NCBI GenBank assembly: GCA_023101725.1
Contig: JALJCO010001224.1
Span: 186,001 to 250,000, forward strand
From: Atherinomorus stipes
Lineage: Eukaryota > Chordata > Actinopteri > Atheriniformes > Atherinidae
DNA length: 64,000 nt
Direction: 5' to 3'
Below, piece after piece: positions 26,401 to 40,900 of this stretch. The translations under genes were made by a program, and so were the position numbers. Positions within the stretch are counted from its first letter, which is position 1. Each line of letters begins with the position of its first letter. The notes beneath the pieces were generated by a model that saw only the letters and a program-made list of their open reading frames with translations, searched no databases and was not told where the DNA came from.

Positions 26401-29400
26401 TTGGGGGGCTTGACATTATAATTGCCAGTGAAAAAGGGGCCCTGCAGAAAGTTTGGGAACCTCTGAAGCAAAATTAGTGTTTCAGTTAAGTAGCTTTAGG
26501 AGCACTAAATTGTATTCTTATGAAGTAGTTGGGTTGCTCCCATGTCTTAAGAGTGGAAATTAGGCCCGGGTGATTTATCAAAAATTTTGCATTCCCCAGA
26601 TTTATAGTGACCACTGATGGTATTTTGCCCATGTTGGCATGTTCTGTAAAAATTTTTCTAAAAAGTCATTTTTTTTCCCCTTTTGGCTATCTTTAGGCTA
26701 CGTTCATGTCCCTTTGAGACACTGTGCGAGGTGGAGTCACGTGACCTAAATAAGGAGGATAGTGTTTTTTAGTAGATTCGGTTCACCATTGAATAAAAAC
26801 CACCTACAATCCCCAAATCAGCTTTTCTCAATGAGAAAATGCCAAAATATGGATTTTTAATTATGGCTGTCAAAAGATTAATCCTAAATGAATCCCATTG
26901 TCAAACAAGAGATTGATTTATTTTTTCGTACTGCTATATGCAGAAAATACATGAACTTTTGTTTTACAACTTAAAGGCTAAAACCAAGCCACAAATCTGG
27001 GAGTAGTTCAGGACTCAGACCTGAATTTCAGCTTCACATTAAGACGGTTGTGAAGTCAGCCTGTGAGGACCGTATCAGCAGCATTCTGGACTAAACTGCC
27101 GCCATCTGAAGGACTTTAGGGAGACGTGTAAGGACAGGGTTTCAGTAGTCTAGTCTACTAAAGAAAAAATGCAGAATTCCTGGTGAGACACCTTTAATCT
27201 TAAATATGTTCTAGAAGTGATAAAAGTAAAGTGATATAATCGGGATTAATTTTTTGACGGCCCTATTTTTAATATGTCATGAATAATGATTTAGTGTTTA
27301 TAAAATGAAGGGGTCAACTTCACAAATATTATTTCTTTTTTATTTGTTTTACAATGATTTGGCAACCCCCTGAAATTACAGTGGGACCCCCAGTTTGGAA
27401 AGGCTGGTGTGGACTATCACACGCACAGGGTTGAAGGAAGGGCTGTCATTGTGTCGTCTTATCCGGAACATTTCCTGGAGCATATATATATATATGTAAG
27501 AAGTCTAAGGCGATATGTCTGAAAAGACAACTACGGTTAAACAGCGGATGACTTTACTGCAAATATTCTGCAAAGCAAGTCTCAAAGCCGCTATGGTGTA
27601 CAAGTACAGGGCAAGGTGTCATTTTCTAACAGTACATATCATGTTGTTAATATGTCAAAATGGTTAGGTTCAGGGTAAAATGACAGGGTGGGGTTGTCAT
27701 TCTCTCCTCGTACATGGCATAAGCTATTTATTACTCTTACTAAATTGCACTCCTTTGCAGTAGCTATTGTGATTAAATGAGGAATACTCGGGGTCCTAAA
27801 ACAGCAGCCTCTGGTCCTGCACAAATCCTCGACTTTGCACACACTCTAGTCTACAATGGGCTATTTTGATGGTATGAACACCTGATGAGACAGATGAGAC
27901 ATGATATGAATACAAAAAAAAAAAATTGTTCCTTGTTTAACCTTAAAGAAGCAGTGAACTGACCTTAAATATCACCTGCACAAGACTGTTTCTAATAGAT
28001 TTAGTCACACACCAACCCTCCTGATCTCCTTTAATCTGTTTTTTTTTTCACTTTATCTACAAAAAAAGGGCTTTGATGCTTGTGACTGATATACAGGCCC
28101 TGTATTTGAAACAAAATATGCGAGGAAGAGGAGCAAAATGCAGCAGGGCTGTTGGATTGGAAAAATGAATGAATGGATATGACTGGGGTAATACCATGCA
28201 GCCGCCCGCCCTATACTTTTATTTTTATTTTTTAGATTCCCAAGCAAAGAAAAGTTGATCAACAATACTTCAAATTAAACTATTAAAAGGAAGGACAAAA
28301 GGAAATGGTGGGATTTTTGTTATGTTTATCAAATTAAGTTACATTTTAGTGCGATGTACAACTAATTGATCATTTGATCAATAGAATATCACAATTACAG
28401 TATGTAATGTCATTTTAATCTTTGCGTAGAATATAACTGAGCACTGTTACAGTATTTAGTCGCAGTTTCATTTTTGAAGTTTGGTATAGAAAACATTTGA
28501 TTATTTGCAGAAAACCAACGCCCTTTTTTGCCACCCATGCAGCAAAATTTTTAACTCGCTGCTGGCCCTTATATGGGGAGGTTGAAGTTTCAAGGCCAGA
28601 TGTTCCAGAAGAAACACATTTCAAGGGAAGTCAATTACAGCTAATTATATAGGCTGCAGCAAAAAGATTTGTAACACATGAGCTTGAGCTGCCCAGAACT
28701 AATGGTAAATATCATACTGTGCAGGTGGCTACTGCTCATGTGATCCAGTTTCTAGTTTAGTGGAAATTTAAGCCTGTTTTTTCATGCTTTATACACAGCT
28801 TTAGGTCATGTACCAGGACCAGCACTGGTGTAATCTCAAAACAACTATTTGTTACAGATGTTTTCCAAAAGATTTCTGGTGAAGAAAAGATTTTTGGGGA
28901 ATTGTAAATGACATTTGGACAAATTATTCAGTGGTATGTACACCCAGGAGACATAATTTGGAGTAAAGCCAGACTCATAGGAGAAGTCCTTCTAGCATGT
29001 GGAATTTAAATGAATCACTGCACCTCTTTTTTTATATGGGAGGCAAGAGGCTGACAACTGTGCTGAAGCCAAGAAAATGAAGCCAGGTTCATTCATTTTC
29101 TTTATATATGTCTAATACTGTAACTAATAATAGTAATGATAGTAATAGTAATAATAATGTCGGTAAGCCTTTAGTCCCACAGAAAATTTATACCTCTCTT
29201 GAGGCTAGATATCATGTTGATATACATTTTGGGCTTTGTTGAATTTGAATCAGATTCTAACTGGATGCAGGTTAGTTTGGCATCGGTTCATTCAGCAGAT
29301 GGGCCACGACATTTCTTCCTGAAGCCTTCATGTAATTTGCATGATGGCATAAAAGAACTGGTGGGAAACAAATGCTGATCTGTGAATGGAAAATCTTACA

Positions 29401-32400
29401 TTTAAAGTTTTATAGATTACTAGTGTTTCTTTTGTCCAGTTTAGACATGAACCTTGTGGTAGGCTTCACACGGCCAATGTGTGGAAATGATAAATGATAT
29501 CATTAATATGGTTTGTTTTCATAATTACAGTGAAAGCCTGAACACTGGCCTGTAAAAACATCCGCACATCTTTTGAAGTTCATTAGGGGCTGTGCAATTT
29601 GACCGGAATTATTTGGACCTTTTTAATGTTCGTGTTTCCCCCTGAGAGGAACTGGGTTATATTAGGTTTATTCAGATTGCCCAACAGAGCCCATCTGCAA
29701 AGCACCAAGAACAGCGCACAATTATAGTTTCCAGCAAATGTGGAAATTTGGGCATTTAGCAGCAGTTGGAGATTACAGCTTCTGCTGACAGTGTAATTGC
29801 TTGAAATTAGCTGTAATGAGGATTGTAGTGCAGAAAGTATGGTAATAAAAAGATGTTGTCCACCTTTTTTCAAGACTTAAATTTTACAAACTGGAGGCCA
29901 TTTACAAACAAAATCATTCATTTTTTATAATGGTGTTATTGCCTTCTCAAATTACATGATGTTCGACAGCCAGCTTTGAAATCCATGGCTTTTGGTACAC
30001 GTCTCTAATCATGGTTTGTCTTTGTTTAGTTTACTAATTTATTATATATAATTATATTTTCCTATTTATTTAAAGTTGAAAAAATCACTGGCTTTCAAGT
30101 CCAAGTTGAGTTATTGGTTTGGATTCTTCTGTGTGAAATGTGACTAAGTCATGGGCTATGTTTTTGTAACAGCTCATGGTGATAAAAGATTTTGTAGGAA
30201 TCAGTTAAACACACTTCTTCTTGTGCCAGGCTGCAGCTCATACATCCATATCATACCTTATTTGTTACTTGGAAATCAGGAGAAAGAGGTTGGCAGCAAC
30301 TTCACACCAAACTCATGACACCTTTGACTGTTTAATCTTTGTCTTAGGTAAATGCAGTTTAGTAGTTTACAGCTCAGATGTGGTGGATTTGAGCTGTTTT
30401 TTGAGACGATTCAGTGCATTTAATATTATTTTCTCCACAGTCCAACTTGTAAAGCTTTTGGGTGAAACTTAAAAAAAAAAATTTCATTGTGCTTCTATTT
30501 TATGACTTGTTTTTTTGCTGGTTGTAGCAGATATAAACATAGAAAATGAAAGTTTTTCATAAAAGATGTGATGGTAAACCTTGATGTAATTTTTTTTTTA
30601 CAATCATATGATTATTTATTCTCTTATTTTGTCCCCTAATGAGATATTTGTAAATTGCTCCAGATGTTGAGGATGAGGTGCGATCAGCAAAGCCAGAGAC
30701 TAACTGGCTGGACAGCAGTTACTGTGGATCATAACACTCTTAGACACGCTTTATTTTTATGAGACAATGATAAAGGCTTGGGTTTACTGAGGAGAGCCTT
30801 TCTGGTTTTGGCTCAACTCTCTGCTTGATCTGGGGAGTTTTATGGCCGCTGAGTGCATTTGCCACTGATGTGGAGGTTCTGATTGATGCATTGCCTCAAG
30901 ATGATTTGGGGAGGTGCCTTTGAGACTTGTTGGTTTGGCATATACTTCTTTCTTCTGTTATATTCTTTCTAAACTATTTTTAGGGCTTTACACCACCAAA
31001 CCTCATTGCTCCTAAATGATGGATAATACATGTGAATTAGGAAACCCCTTCTTGAGGGCTTCCTAAAACCCCAAGCTTTTGTTCTATTGCTAAATGTACC
31101 TCCAGCTAGACAAATGCATCCTTCTTTGACATTAGAAAGTTATAAAAAAGATGTTTATAGGTGTAATATGTTAGACTTTGTAGCATCAAATGTGTGGTTT
31201 TGGCATCCAGGGGTTGAATCCAAAACATCCAATTAGGAAATCTAGAATTTGTAGCACTTCTTTGTGTAGCTTGTGGTTGTCAATTGCAAACATGTTTAAC
31301 TTTCTGGTTTGGATTGAAATGTATTTCACATTGGCAGATTGTGAATGTGTTAGTCTAAACACAAGCAAGTAATCATTATCATTTCAGTGCAAATGTCAAA
31401 GTCTGGATTAGATTAAAAACCCTTCAAGAATCTACTATGAATGGTAGGTTCTTGTAGTTAACATGTTTGATGCAGGAGAAATGGGCAGGTGTTATGTCCT
31501 GAGCCCAATGACTGACCGGACCAAAGATGATATGAGATAATGGGGTTGCACCATATGAACTAGTCTGTTCGTGGGGTAAGGATTGGAAACTTATGAACTC
31601 CCAACAGTGTTGGAGAATGTGCTGAAACAGTTTTCATCAACTCCACCTAACAGCTTGGATCACTTAAAGTATCTGTTTATTATATATTTATGATTAATTC
31701 AGTCAGTAAAACCTTAAACACACAATGAAATGGATGTTTACTTTTTAGCTTCTGTAGTATACAATTTCCATTAACATTACAAGACCTTCTGTGATAGTAT
31801 GTAATCAACTCATCTTTTACAAGTGAGAGAACAAAGTTTGAGTAAAGGAAAAGCTGTCTGGAAGTTTGCAATCAGATGGCACAGATTGGATAATCTGTGT
31901 CCCGATGCCATCCGGAAATCTTGCCTTTGCTTCCCCAGCTTGCAGGAGCAAATGATTTTCAGAGATTGCTGCATAAATCCCTCTGATCAGCTCAGTGGGG
32001 CCTCTTTTGTAGCACTGAGAACAGAGGACTAAGACACAAAGCTTTAGAGAATATGTTTTCATTGAATCCACCCCCTGTGGCAGTAACAAAACCCATCCCT
32101 GACTGTAAATCATAAGGAGATGGCAGAGAGTTGGCGCTTATTGTGGACTCCTCAGGCACGTTGGAAGATAAAGCATACCTTCTGATGAGAGACAAGTTCA
32201 GATTTTCTTTAAAGACCATGTTAAGTTATACATGATATTAATCGGCTTCTCAAAACGGCCTTCAATCTTGTTCTCAATATTTCCTATAAAGGTCATGTAA
32301 GCATTCAAGCTTTGCTTTTACACTTCAGGAAATGAAAAAAAAAAAAGCTAAACATATACACATAAGACCTTGGCAATCAGCTTGAGAAAACACAAAACAA

Positions 32401-34864
32401 AAAACAAGGTAGGTGTGTCTCATGGTGACAAGTGAAGGAAATTAAAGTAACCAAAAAAAAGTTCTGTGATTGATGGAACCCGTTGATTAAAGGACATGGG
32501 CTTAACTCTGTAAAATCAAAAACACCTACACAGTTTATCATTTGTTTTGCTGTTTATTGTTGGATATGCTGTCTGATAACATTATATAATGGTCATGTTA
32601 TAGATTTTATGCTGCTTGGTCTTTCCAATCAGTTATTGAAAAATGGTTTCATGCACACAAGCCAACAGTGTGCTTCATCATAAACCAAGTCTTATTCAGG
32701 CTTTGCAGATTCATAGTTGTATGTTGTAATGATGCACGTTTAAAAAAAAAAAAAAAGTCACTGCAGTCTGGAGGGGGCTGGATTCTATCGATTGATTGAT
32801 TGAACTGTCTATAGAGGCATTGATCTATTGAGTTGAACAGTTAATAGTCCATCACAGGACTAAAAACATTTTATTGTAATAAACGAATGTTGGTAATGTT
32901 GAAGTAATTCTGTGTTTAAAATAGGGATGCACTGTTCAAGTTTTCTCCGACCCAATCAGACACTGACACCTGGGCTGAGGGTATCGGCCAATACCGATCT
33001 GATGTTGAATGATTGAACTGTATAGTACGCCATATGAGGGAAGGCATTAGGCTTGACAAACATTTCGCCTTGTTAAAAAAAAAGGTAACAAATTAACACA
33101 GATATTAATGTACTTAATATTATTTATTAGCATTAGCAGCAAAAAGAGATCAACTCTGCTCTGCCTGATGATGTAACCGGTGTTTCAAATATAATCAAAA
33201 CAACTGGATCACTGTAACTTTATTTCTGTATATGATATTAATAAAGAAAGAGAAATAACTGGATTGGAATGCTGGATCAGCCTCATTTAACCGATATCTG
33301 ATCCAGCTAATGAGTCAATATCGGAGCCGATATCTGATCCAGGTATTGGATCAGTGCATCTCTTGTTTGATAGTTAAAATTCATATTAAATCTCACTGAT
33401 GGCAGCACACTGTATATTTAACTTCAACAGGAAATGTAGATTTGGGGTGCACATCCTTCTGCAAGTGGCTGAGTTGACATACTAACCTAATTTGTAGCTG
33501 GTTTGGGTTTTGGCCTGAGATCTGCAGCTGAGGAGAAACCAGGCCTTCAGTGTCACACTTCAAAAATAGCTGGTGTTCATTGGTAGATTCGTGCTCTCTT
33601 CTTTCCTCCCTTGTTTTGAATTGGAGTAGGTGACAAACTGTAAATCTAAAACAGTAGTGTTCATGATTTCTTCTGTACAGTAGTTGCAAGATAAGTAGAC
33701 ATCACAGGTGAGCTTGGTTTAAGTAATTGAAGAAGATGACCAGAAATAATGGTTCTCACAGTTCTGACACACAGACTGTGTGACGGTAGTCTTGCCAGCC
33801 CCTGTGGTGTTCAGTTTCAGTGTTATAATACTAACATTTTCTGCACACTAAGTCTGTGTTTAATATTACAGACAATACAGTTTCCAACTAAATGTATTCT
33901 CAAGCTTAAACCACCTTTGTAATTAACTATCTCTTTCTGCAGGTTTTAACATGTTGACAGATTGCACTTACTGGTTTGACTTTCCAAATTGTGACCACAT
34001 CCACAGAAGGCAACAGTGTCATTCAAGCAAAAGATCTTTGTAACCAAGCAGCATTGCTTGTGAGTCAGCAGAGACTGAACAACGCCTAGCTTTGTCTTAG
34101 AGGTTTGGTGGAAGTTTGAGTTCCTGGTGGGGTGAGGTTACTTCACCTCCTCAGACACAGGAAGGCAGCTGGGGGAAAAATTTATCCCAGTGGCTTCCTG
34201 CATTCAGTGACTCAAATGGAGATCAATACACTGAGCAGGATGCTGCTGTTCCACAGTTTAATCCCTGCTCTAAGGCCATCCGGACTAGAGCAGCCCCTCA
34301 CTGGACCTTATTACTTGCTTGGTGCGCTTGGTGATATTATAGTTTGGGAAACGATTACCTTACAATTAAGGCTAATGTTCCCTCGATTAGTACTTTGTTC
34401 TGTCTGAAGGTCTTGGATGGTATTGTGTTGCATTTTGGAACGCTGCTTCATGAGCATTAAATGTAAACAGACATAAACGGTGATTGCATGAGTTTAGGGA
34501 AGAAGTTAACTACTTGACGTTGCTTTTTTTAAGGATAGTTTGATTTCTTTGAAGTGGAGCTGTATGAAGCACTTATCCATAATTAGTGTATTATCCACAG
34601 TGTCAGTGCACCCCTATTTTTTGAGAAGCAATGTGTAGCTTTTCACAGGGTTGGCAAGAATAAGAATTTTTTTCCCATCCTGGAAAAGTCTGCTTTGAAA
34701 ACAAAACAATCTATTTTGACATGGTGCTGAATCCGTTATATAGATCTCTCTTTAAATTCGCTGGACTCATTTGATAAAAGCAGACATGTTGCAGAGGCAT
34801 AGCTTTTCCACCACTGCCTTGACCTTAGAGGCATGTTTAACGGTTCTATATATATATGTATGTA

Positions 34865-34931
<67 letters not shown>

Positions 34932-37900
34932 GTATACACACACACACTACTCACAAAAAGTTAGGGATATTCAACTTTAGGTTTTTGGAGAATAGAATGA
35001 TGCAGAATAAATATTTAACCATTGAACATTGTACATGTGCATTGAAAAGTTTTGAGAAAGTTTAATTCAGTTCACCTGGAAAGGTTGTAGTGGATTTTAG
35101 ATTCATTCTGACATCATACAAAAAGCAAAATATCCTTAACTTTTTGTGAGTAGTGTGTATGTACTATGTATGTATGTATGTATGTATGTATGTACAGCCA
35201 TGAAAAAAATTAAGAGACCACCCTTGTCATCCAAAATAATGGTTTTGCAATCGAGTACCAACTGTGATGTGAATCACGTATCTAAAAGAGACAGAAAAGA
35301 AAATATAGAATGCCTAAAAGCTGTTTTTGTCAGTACAATGCAATAGCCAAAAAACATGTGAAAACATGAAACAAAAAACATGAAAACCAAAATCACTTAT
35401 CAAGAAAAGCATGGAAAATGGTTAGATATCAGTTCTTGAATTCTCTTATGAGCTATTTTTGCTGTTATCATTATATTTGTCCAGACAAATGTACTTTTAG
35501 TAGTACCAAGCATTAAAAGGACCAAGAAATATGATAAAACAAGGGTGGTCCCTTAATCTTTCTCCACTCGTCAGTCATCCTCAAAATTCTTTATACCCAC
35601 CAATTAAAAAGGGTAAAAAATAAGCCGTCAGTGAACTAAGTTAAAGTTTACAAAAGTAATGATAAATAAAAATTCTATTAAAATCATGACATTAATTTTG
35701 AGTAATCGTTTGGAAGAAATATTAAAAACAAATGCACAAAAAATGAAACAAGGAAACAAGCATGATGGGGCTCCCAAGTTAAAATTATGTTGAGCAACAC
35801 TTTGAGACAATCACTGATATCAGGTGTTTTCTCTAATGTTCAAAAAGACTTCTGCACCCGTTTTCAGGTATTTTGGCTCACTGTTTATGGGAAAGGTGCC
35901 CTAATGTGTCTGGGACAGTTTTGTTTGTTTGATTTTTTTTTTTTTTTAATTATTATTATTTCTTACCTTAATTCAAAAGCAATATTTTATTTCACTAAAT
36001 TATAATTTTGTAAATTTGTATTTATTATTAGCTCCTTTAGTTTCTTATTTGAATTATTATTGTTGTGAATTTATCTTTTTCTTTGATTGGAGGGTAGGAA
36101 TAATTTTGAGGATGACTGTATGAAGCAGTTGAAGATTCATCTCATTTGAGTCAGGTGTATTGCAGCGGGGGAGACATCTAAAACCTGAAGGACAGTGGGC
36201 CTTGCAGACCAGGATTGATGATCCCTGTTTATCCAAAGAAAGTTTCTCACATGCACAAAGTAGTTTTGAAATCAGTTTACTGAAGACACTTTAAGTGATA
36301 ATAGAAGTGAGATAAGAGATTTTCTGGGGATGCAAGAAACATGGATAGTAGTGGGTATAAACGGAAAGTTAGAGAGGATCTCTTTCACCTTCAGTGCAAG
36401 CAGCAGTGCTGGGAACTTTGGCTTGTTCTTTTTAGATGGGCCAAACATGGTGATCTTCCCTTTCAAAGACTGCTGTGGGTTTAGCAGAGGTGAAGAAATT
36501 GTCAAGTGTCATTGTGCCACCTCACATCAAGCATAGCCTGCATCCTGTGGTTTTTCTCAGGGCCTCGACTGGTTGGCTTTCCCATGGGTCTGTCATAGGA
36601 TTGTATACACATTACAGGCCACACATATCGTTTAGAATATTTTGTTTATCTTCTTCCTGGACATATGTCAGAGAGATACTGCAGCACATTTAGAGACTGA
36701 ATGTTGAAGTGCTCAACAATGCTTGATGACTGTGTCTGAAATTGTTGGAAATTTGATCTCTGGAAGTTTTATGTGAAATTATGGAAAAATAATTGTGGAC
36801 CTGCATGATAAACTTAAAGCTCTGTCTAAGAATCTGACTGATTTCATCTGTTGGGTCAAAACAAGACAATAAAAGATAATCCAAACACAATCTGTGCCAA
36901 AAGGTATACAGCTTCCATATACAGATAAAGGCAATGTTGCTCTTTTTGTATGGTTGGGGTCATTTCAGGAAAAGTTATAAAATATTTCCTGTCGAACATT
37001 GAAAGTTTTTTCTGGAGTGAAACATGATTTCAGGTCATTTTTGACCAAAAGACAACAGGAGGATTGAAAAACATCAAAGAAACATTTAATCAGCAATGAC
37101 ACCAACAACTGTGGACAGTTTGCACAAACCATAGGACGACAGCCATGGGACAGTATAGACTATAGCTACCCAGTTTGGTCCCACAAGGGACCCTACAGGT
37201 TTTCAATGTCTCCCTGCTCTGACACAACCCTGACTCAAATTAACGAGTCATTGTGCAGAACTTTATTCACTGTTGGATGCATCGTAGGGCTGAGCATTGT
37301 TAATAGCCTCACGATTCGATATGATTTTGATTCTTTGTGTTGGATTCAATCAGATATCTATTCAGTATTGATTTAAATGCTTCGGCATCGATTCAATAAG
37401 AAGTAGAAACTCTCTTGTAGATTTTTGAATATATAGTTCCATGCCTTTGTGAACGTATGTAGTATGTCACCTTATATTTTGGGTAATAAAACATCTGAAA
37501 ATAGAAAATAGTTGCCATTTTGGTGTTGTATGGTCTAATGTGGCCTTCGTCCAAGTAAATAACGTGTACAGATCCCCTCATTGGTCAGGAGGTGAATCGA
37601 TTCAGAGGATTTTTAAAATTCAATACATCAATTAATCAATATTTTTACCCACCCCTAATGCAATGAGTTTGAATACGGTGGTTTGGAGCATTGGGACGTT
37701 GAAAACCTGCTGCATGAGGGCCACAGCCCACCGAATTGAGTGTAGATTGAGGACTGCTTGCCAAAAGTACCCATTTGTTATTTCCACAGCTGTTCAGAGA
37801 AATGTTACTTACACAGGCAACCATACTTTGTAATACCCAAAATTAAGTATGAAATGAATACCTGAATGACTATAAATTCAGGTTAACAGTTTTTCATGTG

Positions 37901-40900
37901 TAAGTTGATGATTGTGAACAGCACCTCTGCTGCGTTGGACCTCAGTTTGTAAGCATTATGCAAGCATTATTCTTGTATTTTGCTTGCATGCTCTAGCAAG
38001 ATGGTTTTAGGATTTCTCAACACTGATGGAAAGTCCTATCCCACTTTGATTTATTCTATCGTGCTGCTTTCAGAACATTGATACTTTCCAAGTATACTCA
38101 GGCCTCCACAGTTTGTCCCTTCCAGCTGCACCTCAAATGTGCAATTAAGTTGTCAACGTAGCCTCAGCCACTGCTTTCACTGTTCTTGGAGGCTTTTGCT
38201 TACATTGTTCAATGGGTGCTTATGCCTTGTATAATGTGCTTAGTATTATGTATGACATAATGGGAAAAGCTCTGAAAAGGGATGGTTTTGTTTTGATAGG
38301 TCAATTTAGTTTATGTTGAAATCAAGTTCTGACAGCTAGTTGTCAGCCACTCACCAGAATAAACGGATGGTTAAACAGATTTATCATCACAGGATGTTTA
38401 TTTACTTCACAAAAATTTGCAAAGACGAGCAATCATTTCAATTATTTAAAAAAAAAAAAAAAAAGAACAATGAACTGTGTGAAACGATTGGGAAACAATT
38501 GGTGAGTGCAGTGTTTTCTTTTTAGAAAAATGAGCAAGTTGGAGTTGTGTTTAGGAATTCCCCTTGTGTATCGTAATAGACTGCTCAGTTTTTTTTTTTC
38601 CTCGGTTGGTTGGGGGTGTTATTGCACATGCTTCTGTGTGTAAAGAGTCTGTGGAGTGTTTGATTGTAGCCAACACATTGCAGTAATTAGCATTATGGGG
38701 TAGCTGTGCCAGCGTAAGCAGCATGCCTCGCATGCTCAGCCTTGGATTGTGGTTAGCTGATGGAGACATCTGAGGGACCATTGCCCCTCTGATCTAAATC
38801 AGGAGCAATTTATCCCTCTTTCCAATTTTCTTTGTCTCCCTCTATTGTGATTATTATTTTATTGTCTTTTTTTCCCACTTTCCACTTGTCTTATTTTTTG
38901 TCTATTCTGTCTTGGCTGTTTGTTTTTTTTTTCTGATCTTAGATTCAGTCTCTTTCACACCCTTCTTTCAATTTCTATACTGCTCTCTTTCCTGTAAGTT
39001 TACCGTAGGTTTCTCTCACAAATTGAACGAGTCAGATAAGCATTAAAAACTAAGAGCATATGGTGTTCAAACAAAAGGTCACAGTGCAAAATTTGAATGG
39101 TCTTTAGTAGAAAGTGCTGTGATCTACTTTAGCATGGCACCAGTTTCCATCATGGATTACAGCGGGACTTTTCACTTGCCCGAATTTAAATCTGAATCCC
39201 TTGTTTTCGTGTTTAATCTCTTCTTAGTGTTGGAGTTATGGGGATCTACAATCCTATTTTTAAATGAAAATTGTAAACATTGCCTAATTAAAATCAGCGC
39301 TCCTACTCCTTTTGTTTTGACCCCTTTACTATTGTGGGGAAACAAGCAGCGTAAAGCTGTTTTGTAACAAAGAAACCGATTTTATGCTTGAATACTCCGG
39401 CTTTGAGATTTATTAGATTAATGGAGAATTATAAACACCTTTCCTCGACCACCATTAGCTACTGTAAATACTGTAGATATAGATTTATGCTGGTATTACT
39501 TTACTTTGGCAAGAGTAAAGAGAGTGTACTATTCAAAAAAATATTGACATTAAGCAAAGTAGCAGGTGCTGAGGCAAAAACTTTAACAAACTGTGACAGA
39601 AAACCGAAGATGGCTCGACACTGCGGGGCTCCACTTGTGGCTACTTTATAGCAGTGAAGTATAAAGTTGGCAGTGAAGTAGCTGGGTGAAACCCTGCAGT
39701 GTTGGTTTTCTGTTAAGCCTGAGGAAAGTGTTTTAGGTTAGAAGCCATTTTCAGATTGTAATGGGTCCCAATTAGAACTAAAATGTGCTCAAATATTGCA
39801 CTTTCTACGATCAAATAAGCAAGACAGGGCAGAACAAGCCCTGTCAGTTTAAAACTTGAATCCTCTGTAAACAACACAAAACAAGCATCTGGGATTTTGG
39901 CTTTTCAAATGTTTGTGACCTCCTTTGTTATGTTTTTTGTTGCATAATATGTTAATGATTTTGTAAGGTGCTAAGTCTGGACTGCATGCAGACCAGTTTA
40001 GCACAAAACTCTTCATTAGTGGAGTTGTGCTGCTGTAATAAGTGTAGGCTGTCGACGGCATTGTCTTGTTAAGATAAGCAAGGATCTTCCAGAAGACACC
40101 TTCTACATGGCAACACATGTTGACCCCAAACCAGTCATCAGGTGCAGCACTATTGGTGCCACAAAAAATGTGTAAGGATTGGTATTTATGCGGATTCATA
40201 ACTTCGCAATGCTTTCGAAGCAGGTGTGTATGGAGCTTAGAGCTTTTGCATGCAATTTTAGATTCAGGGACAAAATGTGCCCATGATTGTTTTCATGGGT
40301 ACTCACAGTTATACACAACAGAATTGTGTCTGTTTTTAAGGCAGTGCATTACACTACTGCTTTCAGCTTTGTCTCTTTTTTTCCTGCATTATCTGAATCT
40401 TTTAATTCTTTTATTTACCACAGATAAAACAAGAAAGAACACTCCAGCATATTGCCAACAATTTGTTTATGTAGAGACTCAAAGACTTGGCTCTTCTGTT
40501 TTATTTTTTTTTTTCCAGGCATGACACAGTTTTCAGCGTTGTGCTGGCCCCAAGGCTTTTGCTTTATTTATTTATTTATTTTGCCATCTCTTTCTTTCAT
40601 TATTTATCAAGTTTTTGCTGACCTCAACTTCAGAATAAGCATATATTATATCAAAAAGAAAACCCTATGATAGACAGCCTTTTCTTTTCCCACAGTTAAA
40701 CATCTGTCCTAAAACTGCAGCTTCTCATGTAAATATAATGAAAACTGCTGCGAAAATGGTTCAGAATAAAGAAGTCAGAAGCCCGATTGTTGCTCCCTGT
40801 GGAGCCGCTCTGTAACTGGGATTCCTGCTTGCCTTTGTTATTCTGGGCATGTTGAAGTCAGATATTAAACATAGCCAGTTTGACTTGGGTAACGTGGAGG

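Noticed and set aside
40117..40524. 135-codon open frame on the plus strand
   Set aside because: The composition follows T-rich intronic DNA, no known motif is present, and it lies deep inside vps13b intron 3.
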